A stretch of DNA of 64,000 nucleotides, from assembly GCF_958295425.1 (NCBI RefSeq), contig NC_081146.1:5684242-5748241 (forward strand), read 5' to 3'. Position 1 is the first letter of the stretch. Every line of letters begins with the position of its first letter. Below, one piece after another: positions 52,952-64,000 of the stretch. The translations under genes and the position numbers were made by a program. Below the pieces are notes generated by a model. The model saw nothing but the letters and a program-made list of their open reading frames with translations. It was not told where the DNA came from and searched no databases. This DNA comes from Solea solea. Its lineage: Eukaryota > Chordata > Actinopteri > Pleuronectiformes > Soleidae.

Positions 52952-53436
52952 AGTATTTACCGTACCTACATCCATATAAGGAATAGAAGAAGAATTGATC
53001 ACAGTAAAGTGCAAATGTACCTAAGATTAGAGCTGAAACAATTACTCGATTATTTGATTGTTAATCAGTTACTAAATAAATTGACAACTATTTTGATAAT
53101 GGATTTGAAGCTTTTTACATGATTAAAACAAGATTTCTGATTGTTTCAGCTTCTTAAATGTGCATATTTTCTTCATTTCTTTGCTCCAAATAACAAAGAA
53201 ATCATTCAAACTGGATCATTTTGGTTTGTGGACAAAACAAGACGTTCATTTCCAGATTTAACAAACACTCATCAACATTTTTTGGACCAAACGATTACTC
53301 GATGAATCTTGAGAATAGTCGAAAATAAATGAAAATAATCGTTAGTTGCAGCCCTGGCTTTGAATAGTATTTAGCGTACCTACACCAATATAAAGAATAG
53401 AAGAAGAATTGATCACAGTGAAGAGCAAATGTACCT
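52952..53436. repeat. 71-bp direct duplication flanking an inserted element
   Basis: 52952-53022 and 53366-53436 align over 71 bp with 6 mismatches. The hAT-like element lies between them. Confidence 0.85.
53030..53355. mobile_element. hAT-like MITE (AGGGCTGCAAC type)
   Basis: Left end AGAGCTGAAAC, right end (reverse complement) AGGGCTGCAAC. The interior contains ATTACTCGATTATTTGATTG, GACAACTATTTTGATAATGG and TTGTGGACAAAACAAGACG, phrases of an abundant fish hAT-derived repeat. Confidence 0.7.
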
Positions 53437-56400
53437 CATTTCCAAAGTTATATCAGCAAACATAGGATACTGTGTGTAGATGAGACGCTACAGTACTGAA
53501 ACCCCATTTATTATTCTTTTGCTGACTGGTTTATTTTTGACAATAAGGAGAATGGCTGATTTATCTGAATGTAGCTGTGAATAGTAAAAGCCTCGCATGC
53601 ACAAACAGTACGTGGGCACTGTGAAGCTGCGCAGCAGTTTTTCCGTTTTAAACCAACGTCATCAATGAACTCATGATCTAAAGTCACGTCTGCTGAGCCA
53701 TGATACTGTTTTCCTGTGAAAAACTATCAATAACACAACTTCACACGTATTTGACTCTCTTCTCTCACCAGTCACACAAACATGACTCGGTGTGGATGTG
53801 AAAACTCTTCTCAAATGATTCCTGTGCGCTCTCTTTTTGTTGTTGTTTGCTCTGATGAAGGCGACGAACAACACAGTGACAGTGAATGAATAAATCATTT
53901 AGACAAACTACTGATGTTTACAGACGATGGAGGTGAAGTGATTGAGTGGGAGAGGCGGACGTAGAAGGGAGCAAACTTTTCTGTTCTTATCTGCTGTTTC
54001 ACAACCAGCTTTCAAAGAAGCATGAATGAAGTTCCATGATGCAACAGACTCAAATGTTGACAGTCATTGAGTAGAATGTCAACTCGTGCCTGTTTCTCAA
54101 CCTCTTTTCCACTGACATTTTGTTTTATTTGTGAAAACATCGCAACTGTCTCAGACACGTTAAAAACATCCAGTGCAATCACACCTCCTTTCCATCTTCT
54201 CGGGGCCTCAGAAACTTTCTGTTTCTGCTGCTGCTTCATCTTCCTGCTTCACTCTAATCTCACACTCTAACAAGAAATGTCTCTGAAATGTAGAGTCAAA
54301 CCCAGAGAGCAGAGCAGTGAGGGAAACCCTCTGTAGGAGAGGACGGAGGACGAGGAGACCAGAGATAAATGTGAAAAGAGTGAATCACCCTTCCTTCTAG
54401 CTTGTGGCCCACACTATTTTGGATTTTCAAGAGGTGACACACACTCGCCCTCGTTGGGTGTGTGTGACTAATGAGGGAGTCCTCACTTTCAGGTGTTTTC
54501 CATCAAAATGACATTATTTCTGTTTTTGTCACGCTTCAAACTTATGTTGGACAAAACCTTTTCTGTGCTGTAGCAGAGCCAAGACTTGAAGGTGTTTTTT
54601 TTGTCGTAAGGAAGCGAACAGAGCGCTTGTTTCATATCGAGCTCAGAGGGAACAGAAGCAGGTGTGAACTCTTCATGAAGGCAGTACAGAGACAGGCAGA
54701 GAAACCTCAGAGAGACACATGACAAGTGTGCGAGATGTTTGTTTTGTCCTTGTTGTGGTTCTTGTCTCTAAACCACCCCGGCACTGTGTTTAAACACTGA
54801 TCCATGCCATTATTTAGCAGGGGTAAAGCTGTCTTACACTTATTACTGGAGGAAGGTTTTTTGGTTTTGTTAGGCTGCTGAAAGGTTTACTGTGGTGTTA
54901 TCAAAAAGAGGTACACAAATGAATTCAAACGTGTTGTAAACATTTGATTCTCTCCTCCTCACTGAGGCCTCCGTCATTCTGAATACATGAGGAGATTTTC
55001 AAGTGCATCATCAAAAGAAACAAACTAAATGAAACACCTGCCGTCTGCGACTGCCACTCACGTTTCATTTACCTTCCCTTAATCTTTCCACAAACTGTCA
55101 AATCTAGGAATTGCTTCAAAAATATGTCAAGGTTTAATTATTCATCCCGTAAGTTCTCCACACGGACACACTGTCGTGTGCCGGGTGACGACAAGCTGTT
55201 AAACACAGACTCAGGTGACAGATAATGAGATCCACAGATGTTACACTGCTGATGTTTTGAGTGCAGATAAGACTCCACAGCAGCAGGTTCTACGATCACA
55301 GATAAGCACAAAGCAGATGTTGTTGTCGTACTGTGTGTCATGCAGAGTGTGATCTGGTTTGTACAGCGGCTAATTGACAGTTGCGTTGCTTCATTTTGAT
55401 AATGAAGTATAAACGTGCTGTTATTACAAACTAAATGAGTATACAGAGGTATGTTTGAATCAAGTCATGGAGGAGAATTCTTTTAAGCAATATCATAAGA
55501 AACTGTATTTAATATTTTGTTTAATATTGAGGCCTCTCAGCAGACAATGACGACACAAAGACTGTGTCAGTGCTGCTCTTATCTGAGAAAAACTATTGTT
55601 AAATGAATAAATAAAAGCAAATATAGTCTGATAACAATATTGTTCTAAATCACAGATCTCAGTAACATTATGTCCCTAATCTGTCAAGACCAATATGAAA
55701 CTGCCCTTTTAAAAAAAGTGAATTACACAACATCACAGTGGTGTCAACTGTCATATCTAATAAATGTGTTATTAGATATGACGGTTGACACCACTGTGAT
55801 GTTGTTTAATGGATTAAACGGAGCAACCGCTGCTTATGTCGGGTTATAAAACAATGAGGAAGAGCAAATTCTTCCTTAAACACAATTTAAACTTTAAACA
55901 TGATATAAATCACCTCCATATGCAACTCATTCAGCCACAGGGTCATTTAGGCTGAAGATACTGTCTTTTTGTTTGTCCGTGTCTCAACATATGTCTATCT
56001 CTCATGTTTTTTTGTATGTTATTTCTTGAGAATCTGACAAAAATGATGGGAATGGGGAAAGAAATTGCTTCTTTAAACCAGATCTACATCAAATTTTGCA
56101 GCGTTTTTCTCTTTCCACACCGTACTTTTTGCATAATCTTACCGACTAATCCAACCAACAAAGATATAGATGAAAATATAACGTTCTTAGCAGAAATAAC
56201 ACGTGTTTGTTAAAGTTAAAGTTTGTTCAACCTCCAAACCAAAATGAGTTTTATGACCAAAATGAGTTCACGCCAATGAAGTCTCTTCTGCCGCACGCTC
56301 GTTGTTAACTAATCGTATCTCGCCGACCACAGTTGGATCAAGTCTTTACTTTTAATACTAAATAAGAATAAACAGTCAAACACTTTTCGCTCCAGCGATT

Positions 56401-57383
56401 CAAACACAAGTCACTGAATTCACAGCATGTGCTCAAACACGCCAGCTAACATCTTTTTCATATGAAAGTTCAGATTCTATGATGGATTTAACGCAGCAAC
56501 GTCCGAGTACATCAGTTTAATATACAACGAGGAAAAAGTCAATTAAACATAATTAAAACTGTATGTAAATGATCTCCATATAAAGACAATTGAGGAGTGA
56601 GATAGTGTGGATGGTTTTTAGTATTTTACACAGAAAGATGGTTTCTTTTGGATCATGTACAGTATTTGCTTTTGTTCCACAGACTTCACACAGACATATT
56701 TCACACACATTTGAACATATTTGAGACGGGATAAAATGATCGCTTATGTAAGTGAAGAAGAGTTGAACTTGACGGGGAAAATGAACTTGAGTGATTCAGG
56801 ATTAAAGATCCTTTATTTGTCGTTGTGCAGACATTTGCGTTTACATACTCACAAGAGAATGAGATGTCGTTCTTAAGGTGCAACAATAAAAAAACGTAGA
56901 TAACAAAATATAATAAATAAGTCAACCATAGCGATAGCAGTTTAATGTAAAACTGACTGCGTCATGGAAATAAGAGAATTTATTTATTAAATATTTTATA
57001 ATTATGAAGTCTCACATACATTTTTAATAACTCTCTAAACACAACTTCCCCCAAATTACTTTTTTTAATCCTTTCCCCCGTCGTCGCTCAAACAACTCGG
57101 TCGCAAATGTTTCATTTTGACTTTGTATTCATTAGCTGCTGCTTCTTTTCAAACAGTTCATAGCTTGAATGTCTTAATTATGTATCTACATCAGTTATGT
57201 GACCGGGGGAGAAATCAACTGAGCGATAAGCACAAACGAAGAATAAGATGTGAGCTGACCGTGCTGTGCATGAGACAGATAACAAGTCCACTGAGACTCT
57301 TCTCAGATTTCATGTCAAATCACAATTCTACCCAATTAAGATCAGTCACTTGTATGTTTTTGGAGAGATTATATTTAAAATAA
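53437..57383. other. Intergenic, no gene recognised
   Basis: AT-rich sequence without a supportable exon. The short open frames at 54067-54270 and 54471-54722 lack signal peptide, domain or splice context. The one distinct structure is the hairpin at 55727-55805. Confidence 0.5.
55727..55805. repeat. Long near-perfect hairpin (37-bp arms, 5-base loop)
   Basis: Arms 55727-55763 and 55769-55805 differ at one position (a T versus C that would still allow G-U pairing in RNA). The loop is 55764-55768. Confidence 0.92.
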
Positions 57384-57504
57384 TGTGTATAAACTGTATA
57401 TAAAAGTATGTAACGTGCTGATTAATGTATGGTGCCATCATTTTTTCTGATGTAATAATGTAGAGCCACATATACATTCTATTATAATATAACTGGGTTT
57501 TTTT
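57384..57504 (+). repeat. Left arm of a ~120-bp inverted repeat around the CD4-1 promoter
   Basis: It is the reverse complement of 60526-60648 apart from small indels and a substitution in the stretch GCTGAT(T)AATG...GCCA(TC/CT)ATTTTTT. Identity is about 97% by eye. Confidence 0.92.
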
Positions 57505-57539
57505 ATGTAAAAGCAAAGGTGAGGAGAGTTTGTGTGACT

Positions 57540-57747
57540 ATATCAAACTCTTCTAATGTAACAGCCAATCAAAGGTCATTATTCTGACTTTGGGTTTCAT
57601 CAACAACTGCTTTTTTTTTCTCCAGACCAATCAGTGGCGAGGGAGGTGCAACATCTTTTAAAAAGGTTTTGTTTGATAAATAGTCAACATTTCCTCTTCA
57701 CACCAGACCTGAACACAGACGGACACTCCGGCGCTCAACGACAATAA
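57540..57747 (+). promoter_or_regulatory. Inferred promoter and 5' non-coding exon of the CD4-1-type gene
   Basis: CCAAT boxes occur at about 57565 (GCCAATCAAAGG, also a TCF/LEF-like core) and about 57627 (GACCAATCAG). A TATA-like TTTTAAAAAG at 57657-57666 is about 30 bp upstream of TTCCTCTTCACACCAG. A candidate exon ends at 57747 with donor GTATGT. The first coding exon at 60948 has an acceptor (TGTTTTTCAG) at 60931-60932, so an upstream non-coding exon is expected. The link between the two is inferred. Confidence 0.45.
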
Positions 57748-60525
57748 GTATGTATACTGAATTTTGTTTTATTTTAGCGGAATATTCACATACTTTATGA
57801 CATAAAATTGAATAAACATCAGTTTAAATGATCATAAACGACAGGCGGCCGGTATTGTTATTGGTATTGTCATCCTGACGTTTACATTTGGATCTTCATT
57901 CAAGATATTTCATTATTTTTTTTCAAAATTGTCATTTCTTATTTTGACATTGTAAATGTGTCTATTTATATGCGCTGAAATTGCATTTATTCATTTTTGT
58001 TGACCACAAATGTGCACATTAGACAGGCCAATGTCCGTGATAAAAAGTATTTTAAACTGAATTCTCATAAAAAGTTTGAGGTTCAGTGATTTTTCAGCTT
58101 ATGAATAACTCATTTTTCTAACTTGTTTTTTTTTTAAAGCATATCATCGCTTCAACTATTTTTGATTTCAACTGCATGAGACATGAACTATGTATGCGTG
58201 TAATTTATTTAGCCTCGAGCAGGACTTTAAATAGTGAAAACCAAAAACACGTCCAGTCAAATTAAACTGTAATCTGGCCCATTTAATTTCCCTTTTTCTT
58301 TTTCTGTTTGCTCTCCTCCTCCTCCTCCTCTTCCTCCCCCACCTCTCCTCTGGGTTTGGCCCTCACCCTTTCCTCCTCGCCCTCCCCCCTCACGTCTACT
58401 CGTTGTTAAAGCTCCACCCTGACTGCAGATATGATCGTCTAGCTTGGTCTCTGGGTTACAGCTCCACAGGTGAACGTCTGTTGATCACCAGAGTCTCCGT
58501 CTGGTCCTTGGCCTCCGCTCTTATTTTAACGCTGATCTCAGTCGTGATAAATAATGCAGCGTTATTTGTTTCCCACTGATCCCGTCTGACTGCTTAAAAT
58601 ATCCATTACAGTCAAGTGTTTACACTCCTTGATCACATATTTAAAACATGCAGAAACCATTTGCTCTAAGATGTTTCTCTTTGACACGCACACACACACA
58701 CCACCTAAGGTTTTAATACTTAATGTTGCTTTTCACCAGGCGCTGACAGGAATTACATTATGGATTTTTTTTTGTAAATATCAAAGCTTAGCTCTCTGAT
58801 ATTTATTTATTTGAGAGTCAAACGCATGGTATGTCAGGCAAATAGCTGCATTTATCGATGTGCTGTGATGGGAAATTTTCACTGAATATTGTGACGCTGA
58901 CGAGACTCTATGACACCTCCTTTAATTATTTGTGGAGATTTCATAGATTTATTTATAAATGTGAGAGAAGAGAAATGACAGGAAATTAGAGAGACGACGA
59001 TGATATGTGACAAAGGCACTCAGACACAAACAAATCATTTTATTATTATTATTATGCAATAGTATTCATCAGAAGCCTGGACATGAATGTTTTGTTACCA
59101 GAACACATTGTTATAGTTATACTACTTTCCCATTATTATCTCAATGTGCTTTTTTCTTCTTTCTTGTAATTTCAGTCAAGAAAATACTCTTTTACCCTTT
59201 TATATCGTATAATATGCTAAACAGCGACATGTTCTGCAGCAACTTTTAAATAGAACATTTTTTTTGTCCTAATAACTCTCAAACCGCGTTACACACATTT
59301 ATGTGTTTTTTTTGCTCAATTTTGAACACCAGAGAAATATTTAAAACGTGATTCATTGAAATGTTACTGCCATATCACGTATAACTATTCTTTTAAAGTG
59401 TCAAATCACAGTAAAAGATTAAAAAGATTTTTTTGTGCACAATCATAACACACTAAGGCACAGGAGGGGTGGGAGGGGGAGGGGGGGCAGAGAGATAAGG
59501 CAGTGATACAGTGAGAGAAAAGAGTCACATCTATCTTAAACCACAGTCTAAGTGTGCTGCCGGTGCTGTGGTCTTTCTCTTTGTCTTTTTAAGCGAGGAG
59601 AGATCCGTCTTTCGTGGAACAGGGGAGGAAGAGAGGAGGTGTGCGACGCAGGGGGGGCGACGATTGGGATAAGAATCTGCACCTAGACTAAAATCAAGGC
59701 CCACCACAACCCGGCGTATATGCTTTACGTCTCTTCCCTCCCAATTTCTGTCTGTTTCTTTTCAAAAAAAAAACCGAAGCCCACCACAGGCCGCCTACTC
59801 CCGGCTCACTCAACTCTTTCTCTTTTATCTTGTGAAATCTCTCTAAATCTGAGACCACTGTTTGAGACCACTGTTTGCTTCCTGCTCAGTGGTTTTGACT
59901 TCTGTTGATACACGTAAAATGATATGTGTTATGATGTTTCTCTTATTACTTAATATAAAGTGATGCTTTTCAAATTCCTTTCTAAATTTGTCAGTTTACA
60001 TTTACGTTGAATGCGACGCTTAAGTTGACCTCTCAGTGTCAGAGCGGCGTTGAATCAGAAGCATTTAATTGCAAAAGGCCGAGTTTGCTTTCGTACTAAA
60101 TTGTTGAATAAGCAGTCGCTGACAGATTTAATATCCTGCCGCCTTCTTGTCTGTGAAAGAGCTTCAGGAGATATTAGAATCTGTTGACTATAATGAATCA
60201 CAGACAAAAGTTAGAGCCCTCTGACACTGTTAGAACAAGTAAACTTCAAAATAAATAAAGTTCTCAGCGCTGCAAACCAGTTCAGCGCAAACGTTAAAAA
60301 ATGTAAGTCAAATCTCTCCTGAAGAAAAACGATTTTGATCCATATTATATAAATACATTTTAGGACGAGACTTCATATTTGCGTCATATTATCATATTAT
60401 CTTTTTAATGAATTCATTCCTTTGGCTAAAATATACATCACCATGGTCTGACCTGTGAAGCTATTCTGATGACACGCTTATATTCATACGTTGAAGAACA
60501 CAACTTTTTCAAATCAAATTGACCA
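57748..60525. other. Inferred first intron of the CD4-1-type gene
   Basis: No coding exon seen. It has a CT-rich tract (58310-58390), a G-rich tract (59463-59488) and T-rich runs. The right arm of the inverted repeat follows at 60526. Confidence 0.4.
59463..59488 (+). other. G-rich tract, potential G-quadruplex
   Basis: Four G runs of at least three (GGGG, GGG, GGGGG, GGGGGGG) with loops of one or two bases within 26 bp. Confidence 0.6.
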
Positions 60526-60648
60526 AAAAAAAACCCAGTTATATTATAATAGAATGTATATGTGGCTCTACATTATTACATCAGAAAAAAAATAGTGGCA
60601 CCATACATTATCAGCACGTTACATACTTTTATATACAGTTTATACACA
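60526..60648 (-). repeat. Right arm of the ~120-bp inverted repeat
   Basis: Reverse complement of 57384-57504. The arms are separated by about 3.0 kb. Confidence 0.92.
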
Positions 60649-60947
60649 GTCTATAATTATTACGGTTACGTCAAGAAAGGACTTTATTAAACCTGAGAAA
60701 GATAAGTAACTTTCTGACCACATGTTTCTTGTACTTCTCTAAAGCAAAGATTATGTTGCAGTTCTCCTTTACCTCATTCAAAAATGAAATCATCAAATTG
60801 TCTTAAGCTTGCACAAAATGCTAAAAGACAGCGCACATGATTTAGAATGAATTTTAACATTAAATATTTCTTGCACATTATCTGCATTGTTTGTATGTAG
60901 AAATGTAAATTTCTAAAATGCCTGTTTTTCAGACTCTACAAACGAGG

Positions 60948-62948
60948 ATGGGAAACTTCCTTCAGCCCGTCATCATTCTCTTCTCTCTGCTCGTCTCAAC
61001 AACAGGTAAAATGCATTCATTTTCAAGCCATTTATTCATTTTTAACTTTTAGCAGGTTCGTTTTGTTGGATATGTTGTTGTGACGCGACGTCCTTGTCAA
61101 TTTCTCAGGTGCTGTGCAGGTGGTATATGCCCAGGTTGGAGAGACGGTTAACCTTAAGCCTCTAGAGTTACAAAAATCACAGAATTATGTGTACTGGACA
61201 TTTATGGACCTTCAACTTGGCTGGCGCAATCACCTCGGTGGAAAGTCTCTGACCGACGGTAACCAAAGCATTGAGCTATGCGTATATTTTTAAATTGCAA
61301 TTACATTAAATTGCAATAGTGTCATTTCGGCGCTGACGGTCCTTTATGCCTTGTGTTACAGCTGAAGCCTGGAAAAATAAGCTGAGCATGACTGACGACT
61401 CACTGATCATCAAAGACATCCAACAAGAAAACTTTGGCACATTTCAAGTGTCAGTGTCAAGTCATTCTCCGCCCATCTCGACCATCGTACTTGTCAAAGT
61501 TGAGGGTAAGAGCAAAAATAAGGTGACGTGTTCCCTCCAGTCACATCACAGAGGGGGCTTTTATGCTTTCTGTTGTTGTAAATATGATCTAGATCCATAG
61601 TTCTCAAACTGTGGCGTGTGTACCACCAGTGTTACGTGTACCAACGGTGGTACGTGAGCTTCCTCTGGTGGTACTTGGAGGAAAATCAGAAATGCTGTTC
61701 TACTTTTTACCAGGGTATGTGATCGGAGTGGAGCTGAGGAATTTTGACCCGAGATCTCTCGCTCCATAATCTAATGGAGTGTGTGAAGTATATGTGAGGA
61801 AGAGGAGGATGATGAGAGAGCAAATGATCTTATCGGGAATGAATCTGCCCCCTGTGAAAAGTCTGTAGCTGACTCGATCTGTTTGCACCACTTTGAGTGT
61901 GCAGTTTGAGAACTACACGTCCCATTTATTTAGTTTTTAGAACTACTCATCAAGATTTTCTGGAGTCTAGAAACAAATGTGTTTGGTTCAAATCATGCTT
62001 TTATGCAGTGTGTTGAGATGTTTGACGCAAAGACTACAGAACTGTGTTCTCCCTCCCTAAATGAGTAACAGTAACCCACTGATTGTCATCATTCCCACTC
62101 TGTTTCTTTCTGTGTTATAGTGAGTAAGATCCCCGCGTCTCCTCTGCTGCCTGGAGAATCTCTGTCTCTCCATTGCAGCGCAGACGTTAGCCAGAAGCCT
62201 GAGATTTACTGGTTGGATCCCACAGGAGAGAGAAAGACAAAAAATGACGGCAGTTTCTCCACAAGAGTCACAGGCCAACACAATGGCGAGTGGACCTGTG
62301 TTGTCGCTCAACAAAAACATGTCAAAATGTCCATCACAGTTGTGGGTAAGTTACTTTAGTCTGCAATGAAATTTAGTATGCATGTGTTTTACAGTTTGAA
62401 CCCTCATTCTGGTGATAACGTTAGTTCTCTTTCACTCCCTAATTAGATCTTTCTCCAGCTCCTTCACATGCTCAGTATACGTCCACATCTACACCCATCA
62501 CCATCCCCTGCTCTCTCTCTCCTCACATCACCTGGGAACAAATCAAGGCTAAGGGCGTCCAGGAAGTTCACTGGCAATTCTTCCCTCGGCAGTCTTCAGG
62601 CGTCAGTGCTGTTAAGGCACAGAGGCTTTTCTTTCTCTCGCTCGAGTCGATGCTTTTCACTGCAGAGCAAAACAGAGACCTGAGGCCTGTTCTACAGCCC
62701 ACGACAGGAAATTTCACTTTGACCAGAAAGCAGGGCAGAGAAGAAGACGCAGGAGACTACGTGTGCATGATGAAATTCAAAAATGGCGTGACCCTGAACA
62801 CAACTGTACGCGTGGACGTGCTGCAGAGTAAGTGAGAGCAAACAGTGCAGCTCTTTGTTGCACTCACATCTGCACTGTGAACTTTTGTTTGCTTGTTTTT
62901 CTGTTTGACGTTTTAATTGTCTCTCGTACCATGCAAGTGTTTAATCTC

Positions 62949-62980
<32 letters not shown>

Positions 62981-63442
62981 GGAGTGTCTTTGAACGTGTC
63001 CCCGGTGTGACGTGTGTCTAATTCAGTGGCTAATGCACTTGTCTAGCTCCACTTGTTTTAATAGGACACAACGAGGTGTCGCTGTGCCAGAGCGGCGAGA
63101 TTAAACAAAGAATTTTAATTGCAATGTGCTTTCTGAGCATTTATGATGTGAGACTGACATTTTCTCGTTATTGCCTGAACTGCCATTTAACCAGGAGCTT
63201 TTAAAAAGTCTTCCAATTTAATGGAGTAATTTAAGACTATGTTTATTTTGAGTAAATAAGCAAGAGGCTGATTTGCCTCCACTTTCCTCCACCCACCACA
63301 ACAATTATTTACAAGATTGATAAAAAAAAAAAATGAGGTGCCTAAGATAACTCTGTTATTATTATTATTATTACTATTGTTATTATTATTATTGTTATTA
63401 TTGTTATTGTTAGTAGTAGTAGTATTAGTCGTATTATTGTTA

Positions 63443-63477
<35 letters not shown>

Positions 63478-64000
63478 ACTAGTAGTAGAAGGATCCATGA
63501 CAGCTACATATTAAAGCCTCTTGGAAACAATATGTCAAGCAGTTCTTTATTTGATCAGTTTTTAGTCAATACAAAATATACCAAGAGTCATACAACATGG
63601 TTAATTTATTTCATGCAAGCGCTCAAAGTTTGACATTTTCATCATCAGCTATCTAATTTAATTGCTGATTTACTAATGAATTGTTTCTGCTTCAATTTTA
63701 TAACGTATATTCATCTAATTAGTGTTAATTTGAGCAGCCATTTTGATCTTGACATAAGATCTTCCATCACAACTTTTTCTAAGATGCAAGTGCTGATTTC
63801 TCAGACAACTACAAAAGCAAAAGGCTCAGTCTGATTCAAAAATAAATGTAGAAAATACAACTTAATATACTTTGTTTCTCTCTCTCTCTCTCCCTCTCTT
63901 TCTTTAGTCATGGCCTATCCAGGAGCAGACTTACATCCCGGCCAGCTGCTCAACCTGACTTGCAGCATTGGCCATCCGCTGCCCTCTGACCTCAGGCTGC
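60948..64000 (+). CDS. cd4-1: CD4-1-type T-cell co-receptor, N-terminal part (partial, runs off the window)
   Basis: CD4 binds MHC class II and recruits Lck on helper T cells. Exons visible: 60948-61005, 61109-61258, 61362-61505, 62121-62345, 62447-62827, 63908-beyond 64000. All boundaries are phase 1. Layout: signal peptide (MGNFLQPVIILFSLLVSTTG), D1 split over two exons and entirely without cysteine, D2 with LHCSAD and WTCVVA, a long D3 with TIPCSLS and GDYVCMM and an inserted hydrophobic loop, and the start of D4 (LTCSIG). Split D1 and four Ig domains fit CD4 or LAG3. The VHWQFF...GNFTLTR pattern of D3 recalls CD4 D3, so CD4-1 is preferred. The tail that would decide (CxC) lies outside. 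An hAT-like element sits in intron 3. Confidence 0.78.
61598..61915. mobile_element. hAT-like non-autonomous element in CD4-1-type gene intron 3
   Basis: The ends are exact 14-bp inverted repeats TAGTTCTCAAACTG / CAGTTTGAGAACTA. The interior phrase GAGCTTCCTCTGGTGGTACT matches the fragment in p3h3 intron 1. Confidence 0.75.
62951..62980 (+). repeat. (CTG)10 trinucleotide repeat, intronic
   Basis: Ten uninterrupted TGC/CTG units in the intron after the D3 exon. Confidence 0.95.
63355..63474. repeat. (TTA/TTG/GTA)n array with ~30-bp poly-T
   Basis: Low-complexity sequence. It creates long poly-Leu and poly-Asn open frames that are not genes. Confidence 0.95.

Noticed and set aside
54067..54722. 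Two short plus-strand frames (67 and 83 codons) in the CD4 spacer
   Set aside because: No signal peptide, domain or convincing splice sites, unlike the candidate at 51.86 kb.
57384..60648. The 120-bp arms as terminal repeats of a 3.2-kb autonomous transposon
   Set aside because: No transposase or other coding sequence lies between the arms and no target-site duplication is visible at the outer ends. Kept only as an alternative.
63187..63514. Poly-Asn/poly-Lys and poly-Leu open frames
   Set aside because: Translation of the TTA array and the poly-T tract.
60948..64000. Calling the downstream Ig gene LAG3
   Set aside because: LAG3 shares the four-domain layout, but the D3 pattern and tandem position beside CD4-2 favour CD4-1. 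Not excluded, because the tail lies outside the window.

Overview
The window is vertebrate nuclear DNA, almost certainly from a teleost fish. It has intron-rich genes with GT-AG splice sites, AT-rich spacers, dinucleotide arrays and fish-type DNA transposon remnants (Tc1/mariner, hAT-like), and it carries two CD4-family genes. The gene order pex5 - cdca3 - gnb3 - p3h3 - usp5 - CD4 family matches the CD4 neighbourhood of human chromosome 12p13. No prokaryotic, plasmid or viral genes were seen. Gene models were built by hand from splice signals and remembered protein families; no database search was possible.

Layout. 1-2559 (+): last five coding exons of pex5, the peroxisomal import receptor (TPR domain), then its 3'UTR to about 3.56 kb. 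4.2-6.85 kb (+): cdca3 with a cell-cycle type promoter. 8.29-10.64 kb (-): complete gnb3, whose eight coding exons sum to exactly 340 codons plus stop; its 3' end converges on cdca3. 10.7-18.2 kb: gene-poor spacer. 18.18-25.53 kb (-): complete p3h3 (16 exons, 738 aa, C-terminal KDEL). 25.5-26.8 kb: divergent promoter interval. 26.79-40.5 kb (+): complete usp5 (20 exons, 845 aa), with two GC-AG introns and transposons in its introns. 42.5-45.4 kb (+): a two-Ig-domain CD4-2-type gene (8 exons, 311 aa). 45.5-60.9 kb: spacer with hAT-like elements, a LINE-1 fragment, several strong hairpins and one candidate small secreted-protein gene. 60.95-64 kb (+): a CD4-1-type gene, cut by the window edge in its fourth Ig domain.

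Biology. pex5, cdca3, gnb3, p3h3 and usp5 are unrelated housekeeping or tissue genes held together by old synteny. The two CD4-type genes form the immune part and are tandem, in the same orientation.

Most interesting non-standard observations: (1) a roughly 120-bp, about 97% identical inverted repeat whose arms flank the inferred promoter and 5' exon of the CD4-1 gene; (2) a copy of part of usp5's own 3'UTR inside a DNA transposon in usp5 intron 18, bounded by a 38-bp duplication; (3) a possible three-exon, 104-aa secreted protein with six mature cysteines between the two CD4 genes; (4) a pair of mutually exclusive hairpins at 49.2 kb and a 37-bp-arm hairpin at 55.7 kb.
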